64,000 nucleotides of DNA from JASHPR01 sp963833885 (GTDB lineage: Bacteria; Actinomycetota; Actinomycetes; Streptosporangiales; Streptosporangiaceae): contig CAWHZU010000007.1 of assembly GCA_963833885.1 (NCBI GenBank), forward strand, positions 424,220 through 488,219, in the 5' to 3' direction. The notes beneath the pieces are model-generated. The model had not been told where the DNA came from and did no database searches. It saw only the letters and a program-made list of their open reading frames with translations. The position numbers and the translations under genes were made by a program. Shown here piece after piece: positions 43,131 through 51,983 of this stretch (positions within the stretch are counted from its first letter, which is position 1; every line of letters starts with the position of its first letter).

Positions 43131-43476
43131 GCGTCGCCCGGCATAGCGCAGCCGGTCCAGTGGGTCCACGTGATTGAGTATCGCCGCGCCTGACCTGCAT
43201 GAATCCTCCGCAGCGGGTAGACGGCTATGGCGAGGTGCCCCGCCGACCCGGGCCGGCGGGGCACGCTCTATGCGCCGGGCAGTCGCGGCCCGGGGGTGCG
43301 GACGGCTGCTCGGCGCGCAGTTCAATATCGGTGATGACTCTGACCGTCTGCTGAATGTTAAGGATAGAAATCCTCCAAATTTCCTGATCATGTAGTGACC
43401 AGCGCCATGGCCCCCGGCTGAGCTAGCTTTTCTCGTCAGGGTTGTTCCACCGCGTGGTCGGTTCATCGGAGATGGC
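43131..43476. other. divergent intergenic region with a hairpin
   Basis: No gene is supported in these 346 bases. They hold a strong hairpin (43235-43264), and a locally AT-rich stretch at 43340-43390 that probably contains the promoter of the dehydrogenase gene. No exact -35/-10 pair stands out. Confidence 0.5.
43235..43264. terminator. strong hairpin in a divergent gap
   Basis: GTGCCCCGCCG-N8-CGGCGGGGCAC is a perfect 11-bp stem. It lies between two genes that point away from each other, so it does not follow any visible gene. It may be the terminator of a lost gene or a regulatory stem. Confidence 0.45.
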
Positions 43477-44589
43477 ATGGCAGACGAAACGGTCACGGGA
43501 CGTGATCTCGGTCCCGAGATCATCGAGCTGAACTCGGTTCCGGGGTTTCTGGTGTTCGACCTGGCCGGCGCGCCGGTGTCGGCCGGCGGGACCCGGCTGG
43601 CGCCGGATGTCAGCGCGGCCGAGGTAGCGCTGCTGGCCCGGGCGATGACCTATAAGTACGCGGCATTCGAGGCGCAGATCGGCGGCGCCAAGGCGGGCGT
43701 GCGCGGCGACCCGGCCGACGCGGCGGACCGGGCCAGGCTGATGGCGCGGTTCTGCGCCGAGGTCCGCCCTATGACCGACGCGGGCCGGTTCCTGACCGGG
43801 CCGGACATGGGCACCACCGAGGAGGATTTCGCGCCGCTGCGCGAGCACCGCGCCGCGCCGGGCGCGATGGGCGCCGTGGTTGGCGGCGTGCCGTTCGAGG
43901 ACTTGCTGACCGGGTACGGCGTCGCCGTCGCCGCCGACGCGGCGCTGCGCACCCGCTGGGGCTGGGGCTGGGAAGGCCGCGCGGTGGCGATCGAGGGATT
44001 CGGCAAGGTCGGCGGCGGGGTGGCGCGCGAGGTCATCCGCCGCGGCGGCCGGGTGGCCGCGGTGTCCACGCTAGCCGGGTGTATCGCGGACCCGCTGGGG
44101 GTCGACATTGGGCTGCTGCTGGCGCTGCGCAGCGCGCACGGCGATGCCTGTGTCGCCCATTACGGCCTGCCGGTCGCCGCGCCCGGGTACCTGTTCACCA
44201 GGGTGAACGCCGACGTCATTGTGCCCGGGACCCGGCCCGGCGTGATCACCGCGCAGACCGCCGCCGCGCTGCCGCAGAGCGTTCGCGTGATCGCCCCAGC
44301 GGCGAACGCGCCGTACACCGAGCAGGGTGCCCAGGTGCTGCGCAAGCGGGACATCCTCGCGCTGCCGGACTTTGTCTGCAACGCGGGCGCCGTGCTCGGC
44401 TACCGAGCGCCGGCCGACGCGACCCCGGAGCAGGTCCTGACGGCTGCCGGGGCCACGATCACCGAGGTCATCACCGCGCTAATGCCCCACGAGGGTGGCC
44501 CGCTCGCCGGCGGGCTGGCGCAAGCCCAGGGGTTCTTGCGCAGCTGGTGGGGCGAGCCGCAGGCCCCGCCGTTCGCCCCCGCGGCCTGA
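43477..44589 (+). CDS. Glu/Leu/Phe/Val dehydrogenase family protein
   Basis: NAD(P)-dependent amino-acid dehydrogenase of 370 residues. The substrate domain has AMTYKYAAFEAQIGGAKAGV (near 55-75) with the conserved lysines, and PDMGTTEEDF. The Rossmann domain has EGFGKVGGGVA (near 165-175) and the tail DFVCNAGAVLGYR. Family members oxidatively deaminate amino acids; the first lysine segment deviates from the usual YK.A....PFGGGK pattern (it reads EAQIGGAK), so the natural substrate may be unusual. ATG 43477 is chosen. Confidence 0.87.
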   Translation: MADETVTGRDLGPEIIELNSVPGFLVFDLAGAPVSAGGTRLAPDVSAAEVALLARAMTYKYAAFEAQIGGAKAGVRGDPADAADRARLMARFCAEVRPMTDAGRFLTGPDMGTTEEDFAPLREHRAAPGAMGAVVGGVPFEDLLTGYGVAVAADAALRTRWGWGWEGRAVAIEGFGKVGGGVAREVIRRGGRVAAVSTLAGCIADPLGVDIGLLLALRSAHGDACVAHYGLPVAAPGYLFTRVNADVIVPGTRPGVITAQTAAALPQSVRVIAPAANAPYTEQGAQVLRKRDILALPDFVCNAGAVLGYRAPADATPEQVLTAAGATITEVITALMPHEGGPLAGGLAQAQGFLRSWWGEPQAPPFAPAA

Positions 44590-44611
44590 CCGCCGGGTAG
44601 GGTGCTCAGAC

Positions 44612-45274
44612 GTGTCAGAGCCAGACTTCCTGCGCGCCACCCGCAGCTCGTACGACGCCGTGGCCGCCGACTATGCCGAGCGTTTCCGTCACGAGCTCGT
44701 GCCCAGGCCGCTGGACCGGGCCATGCTGACCGCGTTCGCCGAATTCGTGCAGGCCGCGGCCGCCGGCCCGGTGGCCGACATCGGGTGCGGCACCGGCCGG
44801 GTAACCGCGCTGCTGGCCAGCCTGGGGCTGCCGGTGTCCGGTATCGACCTTTCGCCGCAGATGATCGCGACGGCCCGGCGGGAGCACCCCGGGCTGCGGT
44901 TCGAGGTGGGCTCCATGCTGGCGCTCGACCTGCCCGACGGTGCACTCGGCGGGGTTCTGGCCTGGTACTCCACCATCCACGTCCCCGACGACCGGCTGCC
45001 CGATGCGTTCGCCGAGTTCCGCAGGGTGCTGGCGCCGGGCGGCTACGTGCTGCTCGGATTTCAGGCCGGCGACGAGCCGCTGCACTTGACCGAGGCGCTC
45101 GGCCACCCGATCTCGCTCGACTTCCACCACCGGCAGCCCGATCAGGTGGCCGCGCTGCTGGGTAAGGCCGGGCTGGATGTGTGCGCCCGGGTGCTGCGCG
45201 AGCCCGACAACAACCCGGAGTTCCCCGAGCGGCACCAGCAGGCCTTCGTGCTGGCGCGTCGGCCTCAGCAGTAA
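44612..45274 (+). CDS. class I SAM-dependent methyltransferase
   Basis: Methyltransferase of 220 residues. Motif I is VADIGCGTGRVTALLA (near 55-70), motif II region GIDLSPQMIATA, and the post-motif LPDGALGGVLAWYSTIHV; the RRVLAPGGYVLL segment follows. This is the Methyltransf_11/25 type, acting on small molecules. GTG 44612 is chosen because SEPDFLRATRSSYDAVA is the usual family start. It lies 22 bases behind the dehydrogenase and is probably co-transcribed. Confidence 0.88.
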   Translation: MSEPDFLRATRSSYDAVAADYAERFRHELVPRPLDRAMLTAFAEFVQAAAAGPVADIGCGTGRVTALLASLGLPVSGIDLSPQMIATARREHPGLRFEVGSMLALDLPDGALGGVLAWYSTIHVPDDRLPDAFAEFRRVLAPGGYVLLGFQAGDEPLHLTEALGHPISLDFHHRQPDQVAALLGKAGLDVCARVLREPDNNPEFPERHQQAFVLARRPQQ

Positions 45275-45791
45275 TCGCCCTCGCCGGTAAGGACCCCGCG
45301 GGACATCCTGGACCAAGCTTGCCGTGGCGCGCCGTGTGCGTGAGGAACCGCCGGACTGCCCGCGGGCTGGTTAGCACGTGGAGATCGGCGGCGGCTGCGT
45401 GGTCGGCGATCGCCTGCCGGATCAGCGGCAGGCTGCGTCTGCGGTAGCCGAGCAGCCAGCGCCAGAAATCCCCGCGCTCCCGCGACCGGCGCACCGCACG
45501 CCAGGCGCAGCGCACGAGCGAGAAGTCGAGGAGGATGACTGTGTCCGCCGCCGCGAGCCGGGCGCCCAGGGCGGTGTCGTAGGGGCCGAGGTCCCCGTCC
45601 ATGATCCATGTCTCCCGCCGCGCGAGTTCGCTCTGCGTGCGCTCCCATTCAGCGGGAGGCGTCGCGTAAAGGCCCGGTTTCCAGAACTGCTTGTCCAGCT
45701 CGATGACGGGCAGTCCGGTGATCTGCCCCAGGCGCGCCGCGAGCACCGACTTGCCGGCGGCGCCGCGGCCCAGGATGACCACGCGCTTCAC
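45265..45791 (-). CDS. P-loop kinase (adenylate-kinase/FlaR-like), 3' end unclear
   Basis: Small P-loop protein starting at GTG 45791 with Walker A GRGAAGKSVLAARLG, then LPVIELDKQFWKPGL, a TWIMDGDLGPYDTAL segment and DTVILLDFSLVRCAWRAV, the pattern of FlaR/adenylate-kinase-like 'topology modulation' proteins, which are nucleotide kinases of unknown substrate. Similarity ends near 45325 (RAVRRFL). Its own frame then continues without stop to 44400, antisense through the methyltransferase, while another frame stops at 45265. A lost base near the end is likely, so the 3' boundary is approximate. The start overlaps the GNAT stop (GTGA). Confidence 0.65.
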
Positions 45792-46600
45792 AGCGAGAGT
45801 TCGTACTTCCGGTACCAGTAGATCTCGTCCGTGAAACCGATCCGCCGGTACAGCGCAGCGGGCGCGTCGCCGTCGGTGGCGTTGATGATCAGAGAGCGGC
45901 AGCCGTCGGCCACGCCCGCGTCCACCCAGTGCGCGAGCATCGCCTGGGCGATGCCGCGGTGCCGGAACGGCACCCGGGTGCCGAGGTTGAACACGAGCTG
46001 ATCGTGCCCGCGGTAGTAGGCGAGGACCGCGACGCGCTCGGCGCCGAGCAGGCCGAGCTGGCACTCGGCCAGCTCCAGTTCGTCCCGGCGGACCGCGACC
46101 TCCTCGGCCAGCCGCTCAGGCGACGGGGCTGACTCGGTGTCGCCGAAGGACTGCAGCTTCACCGTTGCCCATTCGGCGAGGCCGGCCTCGTCCACGCTCT
46201 GGACCACCAGCCCTCCGGGGTCGGTCCGGCCGGTCATCGGGCCGACCAGGGCCAGGTGCGTCGTTGCGTCGCCGGGCCGGCAGCCGGCGCTGCGGAGCGC
46301 CCCGTCCAGCCGGGCCGCCCGCTCCCTGTCATCCACCCAGATCGTCAGCGTGCCCGCGCCGCCGGCCGCCGCATCGGCGAGAGCAGCCGAGACCTGGCCC
46401 GGCTCGCCGACCCTGAGAATGACGCGCCCCTGGCCGGATCCCAAGTCGCTTTGGTACCCGTACCAGCGGTTACTGACCTCGTAGCCGATCTCGGGTGCCG
46501 ACGCCGTGAACCAGCCGCTTACCTCGCGGGCCACCGCGTCGTGTTCTGGGTGGGCGGCCGGCCGCCAGATGGATTGCCCGGCGCTCGCTTCCTCACCCAC
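45788..46600 (-). CDS. GNAT-family N-acetyltransferase
   Basis: Acetyltransferase of about 270 residues. The C-terminal GNAT domain is clear: LGTRVPFRHRGIAQAMLAHW is the acetyl-CoA loop, then GCRSLIINATDGDAPA and YRRIGFTDEIYWYRKYE. The N-terminal half is a degenerate GNAT-like domain (WYGYQSDLGSGQGRVILRV onward), so this is probably a tandem GNAT protein. GTG 46600 is chosen because farther upstream the frame overlaps the kinase 3' end. It overlaps the P-loop gene by 4 bases. The substrate is unknown. Confidence 0.82.
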   Translation of the reverse strand: MGEEASAGQSIWRPAAHPEHDAVAREVSGWFTASAPEIGYEVSNRWYGYQSDLGSGQGRVILRVGEPGQVSAALADAAAGGAGTLTIWVDDRERAARLDGALRSAGCRPGDATTHLALVGPMTGRTDPGGLVVQSVDEAGLAEWATVKLQSFGDTESAPSPERLAEEVAVRRDELELAECQLGLLGAERVAVLAYYRGHDQLVFNLGTRVPFRHRGIAQAMLAHWVDAGVADGCRSLIINATDGDAPAALYRRIGFTDEIYWYRKYELSL

Positions 46601-46638
46601 GGCTCCATACTGGCACGCGCTGCGGGCAGCCGCGCCGG

Positions 46639-48768
46639 TCAGGAGCGGGAAGCGACTGCGGTGATGCTCCAAAGGGAGGTGGTGCCGTCCTGGTTAGCGG
46701 TTGCTAGGATCTTGCCGTCCGGGCTGAACGCGACCGACGAAACGCTGCTGTTGGGGCCGGGGGTGGGCAGGGTCGCGATGCGGCGGCCGGTGGCTACGTC
46801 CCAGAGGTAAGCGCTTCCGTTCTGGTCGCCTGTGGCGAGGAGCTTGCCGTTCCGGCTGAACGCGACCGACGACACGCCGTTGTTGGAGCCGGGGGTGGTC
46901 AGGGTGGAGATGCGGCTGTGATCGGCAACGCTCCACAGATAGGCGCTGCCGTCCAAGTCGGCGGTCGCCAGGATCTTCCCATTCGGGCTGAAAGCGACTC
47001 CGTACATCGCGTAGCTGCTGGGGCCGCTCAGAGTGACGATGCGGTTTTGTGTGGCGACGTCCCACAGGTAGGTGCTGCCATCAACGTCGGCGGTCGCCAC
47101 GGTCTGGCCGTTCGGGCTGAACGCGACGCCGTACACCGAGTTGTTGGCGCCGGGGGTGGTCAGGGCGATGGGGCTGCCTCCCCGTTCCCACAGGTAGGCG
47201 CTGCCGTCATAGTCGCCGGTGGCGAGCGTCTTGCCGCGAGGGCTGTACGCGACCGACTCCACAGCTTCGAAGCCAGGGCCAGTCTGGGTTGCCGTGAGGT
47301 GCCGGGTCAGGACGTTCCACATGTAGACGCTGCCATCCAGGTCGCCTGTCGCCAGAACCCTGCCGTCCGGGCTGAACGCGGCTGACGCCACGCCGTCGCT
47401 CCCAGGGTCGGGAAGGGAGGCGGCGCGGCTGCGCGCGGCGACGTTCCACAAGTAAATGCGGCCATTATGGTCCGCGGTGACAAGCACCGTGCCACTCGGG
47501 CTGAACGTGACCCCGTCCACGCCGAGGCTGCCGGGATCGGGGAGGGTGGCGATGTGCCGCACCCTGATGTTCTGATCTGCGGCTCCGCCGGGCTGCGTGG
47601 CCGACGGGTGGTGCCCGAAGCTCCCATGCGTGGCCGCGGCGACGGCGCCCACGGCGGCCAGCACGACAACCGCCAGCGCGGCCAGGCCGATGCGTCGGCG
47701 GCGCGAACGGTCCGGCTGGGCGCTCTCGCCGGAGGAGTGGCGGCCGCGGCGGGGGTCGGTGGGCCGGCCGGCGAGATCCGCGCCGACCGGCGTGTCCGCC
47801 GGCACGGCCGCCGTGGTCTGCGGCGTGATGTCCCGGCCGGCAACCTTCATCTGGGCGCGCGGGCCGCTGGAGGTCGCCGCCACATATGGCGCCAGGCCGA
47901 GCGCCGCCCGCAGCTCGTCGATGAACTCCAGACAGCTCTCGTACCTGTGGTGCGGCTCCTTTGCCAGCGCTCTGGCCATGATGCGGTCCACCCCACCCGG
48001 GAGGTCGGGCCGCCTCATGGCCAGCGAGGGCGCCGGCTCGGACAGGTGCGCCCAGAGCACGGCCATGGGCTCCGGGCGCGCATACGGCGCCGCGCCGGTC
48101 AGGGCCTCGAATGCCACGCAGGCGAGTGCGTACTGATCGGCCTTCCCGTTCACCGGCCGGCCGTTGATCTGCTCCGGGGCCGCGTACTCCGCGGTACCCA
48201 TGAACTGGCCCGAGCCGGTCAGCCCGGCCGCCGCGGCGGCGCGTTTGCTCAGCCCGAAATCTGACAGGTACACGTGCTCCGGGCGCCCCGGACGGGCATC
48301 CACTAGCACGTTTGCCGGCTTCACGTCGCGGTGCACCAGCCCGGCGCTGTGAGCGGCATCCAGCGCCGAGGCGACTGGTGACAGTAAGGCGGCGGCCCGG
48401 TCGGCCGGCAGCGGGCCCTCCCGGAGCATCACGGACCGCAGGTCGCCGCCGACGACCAGGCGCATCGCGATGAACAGCACTCCGCCGGATTCGCCGGCCT
48501 CGTAGACCGGGATGATGTGCGGGTCGTCCACCGCTGCAGCGGCGCGCGATTCCCGGATGAAGCGCTGCCGGAATGCGTCGTCAGCCGCGAGCCCTGGTGC
48601 CAGGATCTTCAGCGCCACCATGCGGCTCAGCCGCTCGTCCCTGGCGCGGAACACCACCGCCATTCCGCCCGCGCCGATCTGGCTCTCCAGCAGGTACCCC
48701 GCCACCCGTGAGCCCGGAGCAAGCATCCGCAGCAGCCCATCGGCGTGCCTGGAGGAGTCGTCAGTCAT
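46639..48768 (-). CDS. membrane serine/threonine protein kinase with seven WD40 repeats
   Basis: Pkn-type kinase of 709 residues. The kinase domain (about 20-280) has the Gly loop GAGGMAVVFRA, Lys in VALKIL, HRDVKPANVL and DFGLSK. A linker rich in Thr/Pro is followed by one membrane helix (IGLAALAVVVLAAVGAVAAA, about 390-410). The outer part is seven near-identical WD40 units of 42-43 residues (each FSPxGxxLATxDxDGSxYLW), a full beta-propeller to the C-terminus. ATG 48768 follows GGGAGGGAGGT. The propeller probably binds a ligand or partner and signals through the kinase. Confidence 0.93.
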   Translation of the reverse strand: MTDDSSRHADGLLRMLAPGSRVAGYLLESQIGAGGMAVVFRARDERLSRMVALKILAPGLAADDAFRQRFIRESRAAAAVDDPHIIPVYEAGESGGVLFIAMRLVVGGDLRSVMLREGPLPADRAAALLSPVASALDAAHSAGLVHRDVKPANVLVDARPGRPEHVYLSDFGLSKRAAAAAGLTGSGQFMGTAEYAAPEQINGRPVNGKADQYALACVAFEALTGAAPYARPEPMAVLWAHLSEPAPSLAMRRPDLPGGVDRIMARALAKEPHHRYESCLEFIDELRAALGLAPYVAATSSGPRAQMKVAGRDITPQTTAAVPADTPVGADLAGRPTDPRRGRHSSGESAQPDRSRRRRIGLAALAVVVLAAVGAVAAATHGSFGHHPSATQPGGAADQNIRVRHIATLPDPGSLGVDGVTFSPSGTVLVTADHNGRIYLWNVAARSRAASLPDPGSDGVASAAFSPDGRVLATGDLDGSVYMWNVLTRHLTATQTGPGFEAVESVAYSPRGKTLATGDYDGSAYLWERGGSPIALTTPGANNSVYGVAFSPNGQTVATADVDGSTYLWDVATQNRIVTLSGPSSYAMYGVAFSPNGKILATADLDGSAYLWSVADHSRISTLTTPGSNNGVSSVAFSRNGKLLATGDQNGSAYLWDVATGRRIATLPTPGPNSSVSSVAFSPDGKILATANQDGTTSLWSITAVASRS

Positions 48769-48851
48769 CGCACCTCCCTCCCCCAGGCGCTGGACATCAT
48801 ACTTATATGTCCATTTCACAACCGATCCTGGCATGAAATCCCACGCATGGC

Positions 48852-49784
48852 TCAGAAGGTGAGAACGATTCGGCCACGATGTGGCCCAGCGGAGAAGTCC
48901 AGGTAGGCGGCTTGAGCCTCGGAAACGTCGAACTGGCGGGCAACCGGGGTGTGCAGACGGCCGTCCGAGGCCTTGTGCACGAGCGCGGGAAGCCCGACCG
49001 GATCCATCCGCGCGTAGACCCGGGTGACGGTGATGCCCCGCTCGGTGTCCGGCACGACGGTGACGCTGGCGTACCTGCCGCCATCCCTGATCGCGCCGAG
49101 GGCGGGCGCGCCGATGCCCGCGGTGTCCAGCAGCGCGTCGACGCCCCCGGGAATCACCTCGCGGACGGCCGCGCCGGCGCCGCCGCCGCCGCCCGGGGTT
49201 ATCGCGTGGGCTGCGCCCCGCGCCAGCACGTCCGGCCGGTCGCGCTCATAGACGATCGCGGCCACCTCGAGGCCCTTCGCGACCGCGAGGTCGAGGGCGA
49301 AACCGCCGACCGCCCCGGCGGCACCGGTGACGGCGAGCGTCTCCCCGGGCGCCAGATGCAGCTCATCGATGCCACGCCACGCCGTCAGACCGTTCAGGCC
49401 GATGGTGGTGAGCTGGGTGGCTGCCAGGCCCTCCGGGGCGACGGTGACGTCCGTGGCGGGCAGCGCGACCATCGAGGCCTGGGTCCCGTGGCCGGTCACG
49501 AACCACGCGCTGAAGCCGACCACGCGCTGGCCGACCAGGGACGCGTTGACGCCGTGGCCGACGGCGGTGACGCGGCCGGCGAGATCCCAGCCCGGCGTGT
49601 ACGGCGGCTCGAGCCCGGGCGGGAAGCGCGACGCCATGGTGCCGCTGACGATCCCGGCGTCGGAGGGGTTGATGGTGGCGGCCTCGGTTGCGATCAGCAC
49701 CTCGCCGCCGGCCGGCCGAGGGTCGTCCGCGTCGGCGACGACCAGGTTCTCGACGCCGAACTTGGGAACGCGCACCACGCGCAA
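48852..49784 (-). CDS. NADPH:quinone-reductase-like zinc-independent dehydrogenase (MDR)
   Basis: Medium-chain reductase of about 310 residues. The N-terminal GroES fold has NPSDAGIVSGTM and PGWDLAGRV; the Rossmann part has GAAGAVGGFALDLA. No zinc ligands are present, so it belongs to the quinone oxidoreductase group. The start TTG 49784 behind GGGGGGAG is preferred, since the first 20 codons of the longer frame are unconserved. A poly-Gly stretch (TPGGGGGAG) interrupts the cofactor domain and may be a variable loop. Confidence 0.85.
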   Translation of the reverse strand: MRVVRVPKFGVENLVVADADDPRPAGGEVLIATEAATINPSDAGIVSGTMASRFPPGLEPPYTPGWDLAGRVTAVGHGVNASLVGQRVVGFSAWFVTGHGTQASMVALPATDVTVAPEGLAATQLTTIGLNGLTAWRGIDELHLAPGETLAVTGAAGAVGGFALDLAVAKGLEVAAIVYERDRPDVLARGAAHAITPGGGGGAGAAVREVIPGGVDALLDTAGIGAPALGAIRDGGRYASVTVVPDTERGITVTRVYARMDPVGLPALVHKASDGRLHTPVARQFDVSEAQAAYLDFSAGPHRGRIVLTF

Positions 49785-49930
49785 CAGATGGCTCCCCCCG
49801 ATGCCGTGCCCGCCGGAATGTGACTGCGGGCGGGCGCAAGGCAAGCATATTGCGCGGAGCGCTCAGAACAGGGGACCGGCGATCGCGGCGTGGCAGGCCT
49901 GCCGCGGCCGCCCGTCGGTATGCTCGCCGG

Positions 49931-50836
49931 GTGGGCCGGATCTCGATCGTGGGTGTGCCGAGCAGCGCCGCCAGCTACGCGGCTGGCCAGGACCTGGCGC
50001 CCGCTGCGCTGCGCTCGGCTGGCCTGGCCGCGCGGCTCGTCGCTGCGGGCCTCGAGGTGCGTGACGAGGGGGACCTGCCGCATCAGGTGTGGAAACCCGA
50101 CCGGGTGCACCCGCTGGCTCAGAACGTCGACGAGGCGACCGCGTCGCTGCAGGAGCTGGCCGGCCGGCTCGGGCCGTTGCTCGCGCAGGGCGACTTTGCC
50201 TTGGTGCTCGGCGGCAACTGCACCATCGCGCTCGGGATCATGGCCGCGTTGCGGCGCCTCGAGGCAGGTGCCCCTGGGCTGCTGTATCTCGACCGCCACT
50301 ATGACCTGAACACCCCGGACAGCACGATGGACGGCGCCCTGGACTGGATGGGCCTCGCGCATGCGCTGGCCTTGCCGGGGTGCGCGGACACCCTGGCCGA
50401 CGCGTTCGGGCCCCGGCCGCTGCTCGAGCCGCACCAGGTGGCGTGGCTCGGGGTGGACCCGCAGCCGGCCACGGAGTGGGAGCGCGAGCAGGCTGCCCGG
50501 CTCGGCCTGTACGTGGCCACCAGCCAGGCGCTGGCCGCTGACCCGGCGGGTGCCGCCACGGCCGCGCTCGACTACCTCCCGGCCGGCCCGCTCGCGGTCC
50601 ACATCGACGTAGACGTCCTGGACTTCATCGATGCCCCGCTCGCGGAGAACACCGACTGCCGCAACACCGGGCCCACCCTCGGCCAAGCCGAAGAGGCGCT
50701 CGCGGCGGCCGCGCGAGATCCACGGGTGCGGACGCTGTCGATCGGCGAGCTCAACCCGACTCGCTGCGCAGGCGATCCGGACGCGCTTCCGCGCTTTATC
50801 GACACCATCGCGCGGGTTCTCGCCGCCCGACCATGA
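49931..50836 (+). CDS. arginase/agmatinase-family (ureohydrolase) protein with altered metal site
   Basis: Ureohydrolase-fold protein of 301 residues. The four motif regions are in order: LVLGGNCTIALG, YLDRHYDLNTPD, HIDVDVLDFIDAPL and LSIGELNPTRC. In true arginases the first is GGDHS and the second DAHxD; here the first Asp is Asn and the His that binds manganese is Cys, while DRHYD and DVDVLD keep most ligands. A different metal or reaction is therefore likely; actinobacterial relatives with GGDCT exist (from memory). GTG 49931 is chosen because the beta strand RISIVGVPSS starts there. Confidence 0.85.
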   Translation: MGRISIVGVPSSAASYAAGQDLAPAALRSAGLAARLVAAGLEVRDEGDLPHQVWKPDRVHPLAQNVDEATASLQELAGRLGPLLAQGDFALVLGGNCTIALGIMAALRRLEAGAPGLLYLDRHYDLNTPDSTMDGALDWMGLAHALALPGCADTLADAFGPRPLLEPHQVAWLGVDPQPATEWEREQAARLGLYVATSQALAADPAGAATAALDYLPAGPLAVHIDVDVLDFIDAPLAENTDCRNTGPTLGQAEEALAAAARDPRVRTLSIGELNPTRCAGDPDALPRFIDTIARVLAARP

Positions 50837-50907
50837 TCAACGGAAGACTGCTGTCGCTCTAGCGACAGCGATGGTGCCATCGACACTAATCGCGCAGCGC
50901 GCTGCGC
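50832..50907. repeat. hairpin repeat, copy 1 (3' side of the aldo/keto reductase gene)
   Basis: Bases 50832-50893 match 52016-52077 in the same orientation at about 54 of 62 positions. The core is GCTGTCGCT-CT-AGCGACAGC (50850-50869). A second perfect palindrome, GCGCAGCGCGCTGCGC, follows at 50892-50907. It lies between the convergent arginase-fold and aldo/keto reductase genes and may serve as a bidirectional terminator. Confidence 0.7.
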
Positions 50908-50927
50908 GCGCCGTCGCTCTGCACGCG

Positions 50928-51950
50928 TCAGGCGGCGGAGCGCTCACTGAGCGGGCGGCGGCGCAGTTCCGTCTTCTGGATCGCCGGCGGCACGTATGCC
51001 TGGTCGAGGGCGCCGATGTCGGTTCCGGGCGGGACGATCTCATCGATCCGGTCGAGGACATCGTCGGAAAGGACGACGTCCACCCCCGCGAGAAGGCCGT
51101 CGAGCTGCTGCATGGTGCGGGCGCCGAGCAGCGCGCACGTGACACCCGGGTGCGAGATCGCGAACGCCATCGCGAGGTGCGGCATCGGCAGACCCGCTTC
51201 TTCGGCGAGCGGGATCAGCCGCTCCACCGCGTCCAGGCGCCGCTCATCGCTGAACGCCGTGAAGATCTTCGCGCGGATGACATCGTTGTCCTGTCCGCGG
51301 CGGACCCGGCCGGTGAGCATGCCCTGACCGAGCGGTCCCCAGGCAAGAATGCCCATGCCGCAGCGCTGCGCGACCGGAAGCACCTCACGCTCGATGCTGC
51401 GGTTCAGGATCGAGTACGGCGGCTGCTCGGTACGGAACCGCTCCAGGCCGTGCCGTTCCGCCGCCCAGTGCGCCTCCACCAGGTTCGATGCCGGCATCGT
51501 CGAGGTTCCGGCCACGCGGATCTTGCCGCTGCGGATGAGGTCTGTCATCGCGGACAGCGTTTCCTCGATTGCCGTGTCGGGATCGGGGCGCTGGATCTGG
51601 TACACGTCGATGTGGTCGGTCTGGAGGCGGCGCAGCGAGTTCTCGACTGCCGTCATGATCCACCGCCGGGAGGCACCCTGCTGGTTCGGGTCGGTGCCCA
51701 TGGGACGGCTGACCTTCGTCGTAAGGACCACGTTGTCACGGCGGCCCTTGAGTGCCCGCCCGACAACCTCCTCCGAGTCTCCGTACGCATCGGCGGTGTC
51801 GACGAGGTTGATGCCTGCGTCGAGCGCCTTGTGGATGATCCGGATCGAGTCATCGGGGTCGGGGTTGCCGACCTGAGTGGCGAACATGAGCGCGCCGAGC
51901 GCGTAAGGGCTGACCTTGATGCCTGTCCGGCCAAGGTTTCGGTACCGCAT
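50928..51950 (-). CDS. aldo/keto reductase
   Basis: TIM-barrel NADPH reductase of 340 residues. Catalytic residues visible are Asp and Tyr in VDTADAYGDSE and Lys in VLTTKVSRP. The usual His of the tetrad, in a YQIHRPD context, is Gln here (DVYQIQRPD). The C-terminal cofactor region (VTCALLGARTMQQL) is normal. ATG 51950 follows GGAGAAG. The gene is bracketed by two copies of a 62-bp hairpin repeat in the same orientation. Substrate unknown; the Gln may lower carbonyl reduction. Confidence 0.9.
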   Translation of the reverse strand: MRYRNLGRTGIKVSPYALGALMFATQVGNPDPDDSIRIIHKALDAGINLVDTADAYGDSEEVVGRALKGRRDNVVLTTKVSRPMGTDPNQQGASRRWIMTAVENSLRRLQTDHIDVYQIQRPDPDTAIEETLSAMTDLIRSGKIRVAGTSTMPASNLVEAHWAAERHGLERFRTEQPPYSILNRSIEREVLPVAQRCGMGILAWGPLGQGMLTGRVRRGQDNDVIRAKIFTAFSDERRLDAVERLIPLAEEAGLPMPHLAMAFAISHPGVTCALLGARTMQQLDGLLAGVDVVLSDDVLDRIDEIVPPGTDIGALDQAYVPPAIQKTELRRRPLSERSAA

Positions 51951-51983
51951 GAAGCTTCTCCAGCCTGTGCGCCTCGCGCCGGT

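Noticed and set aside
44400..45265. Extension of the P-loop protein to about 460 residues
   Set aside because: The extension is Arg/Ala/Pro-rich antisense of two well-supported genes; a missing stop is more likely.
46650..47560. Tandem DNA repeats of about 129 bp as a mobile or minisatellite element
   Set aside because: They are the coding copies of WD40 blades of the kinase.
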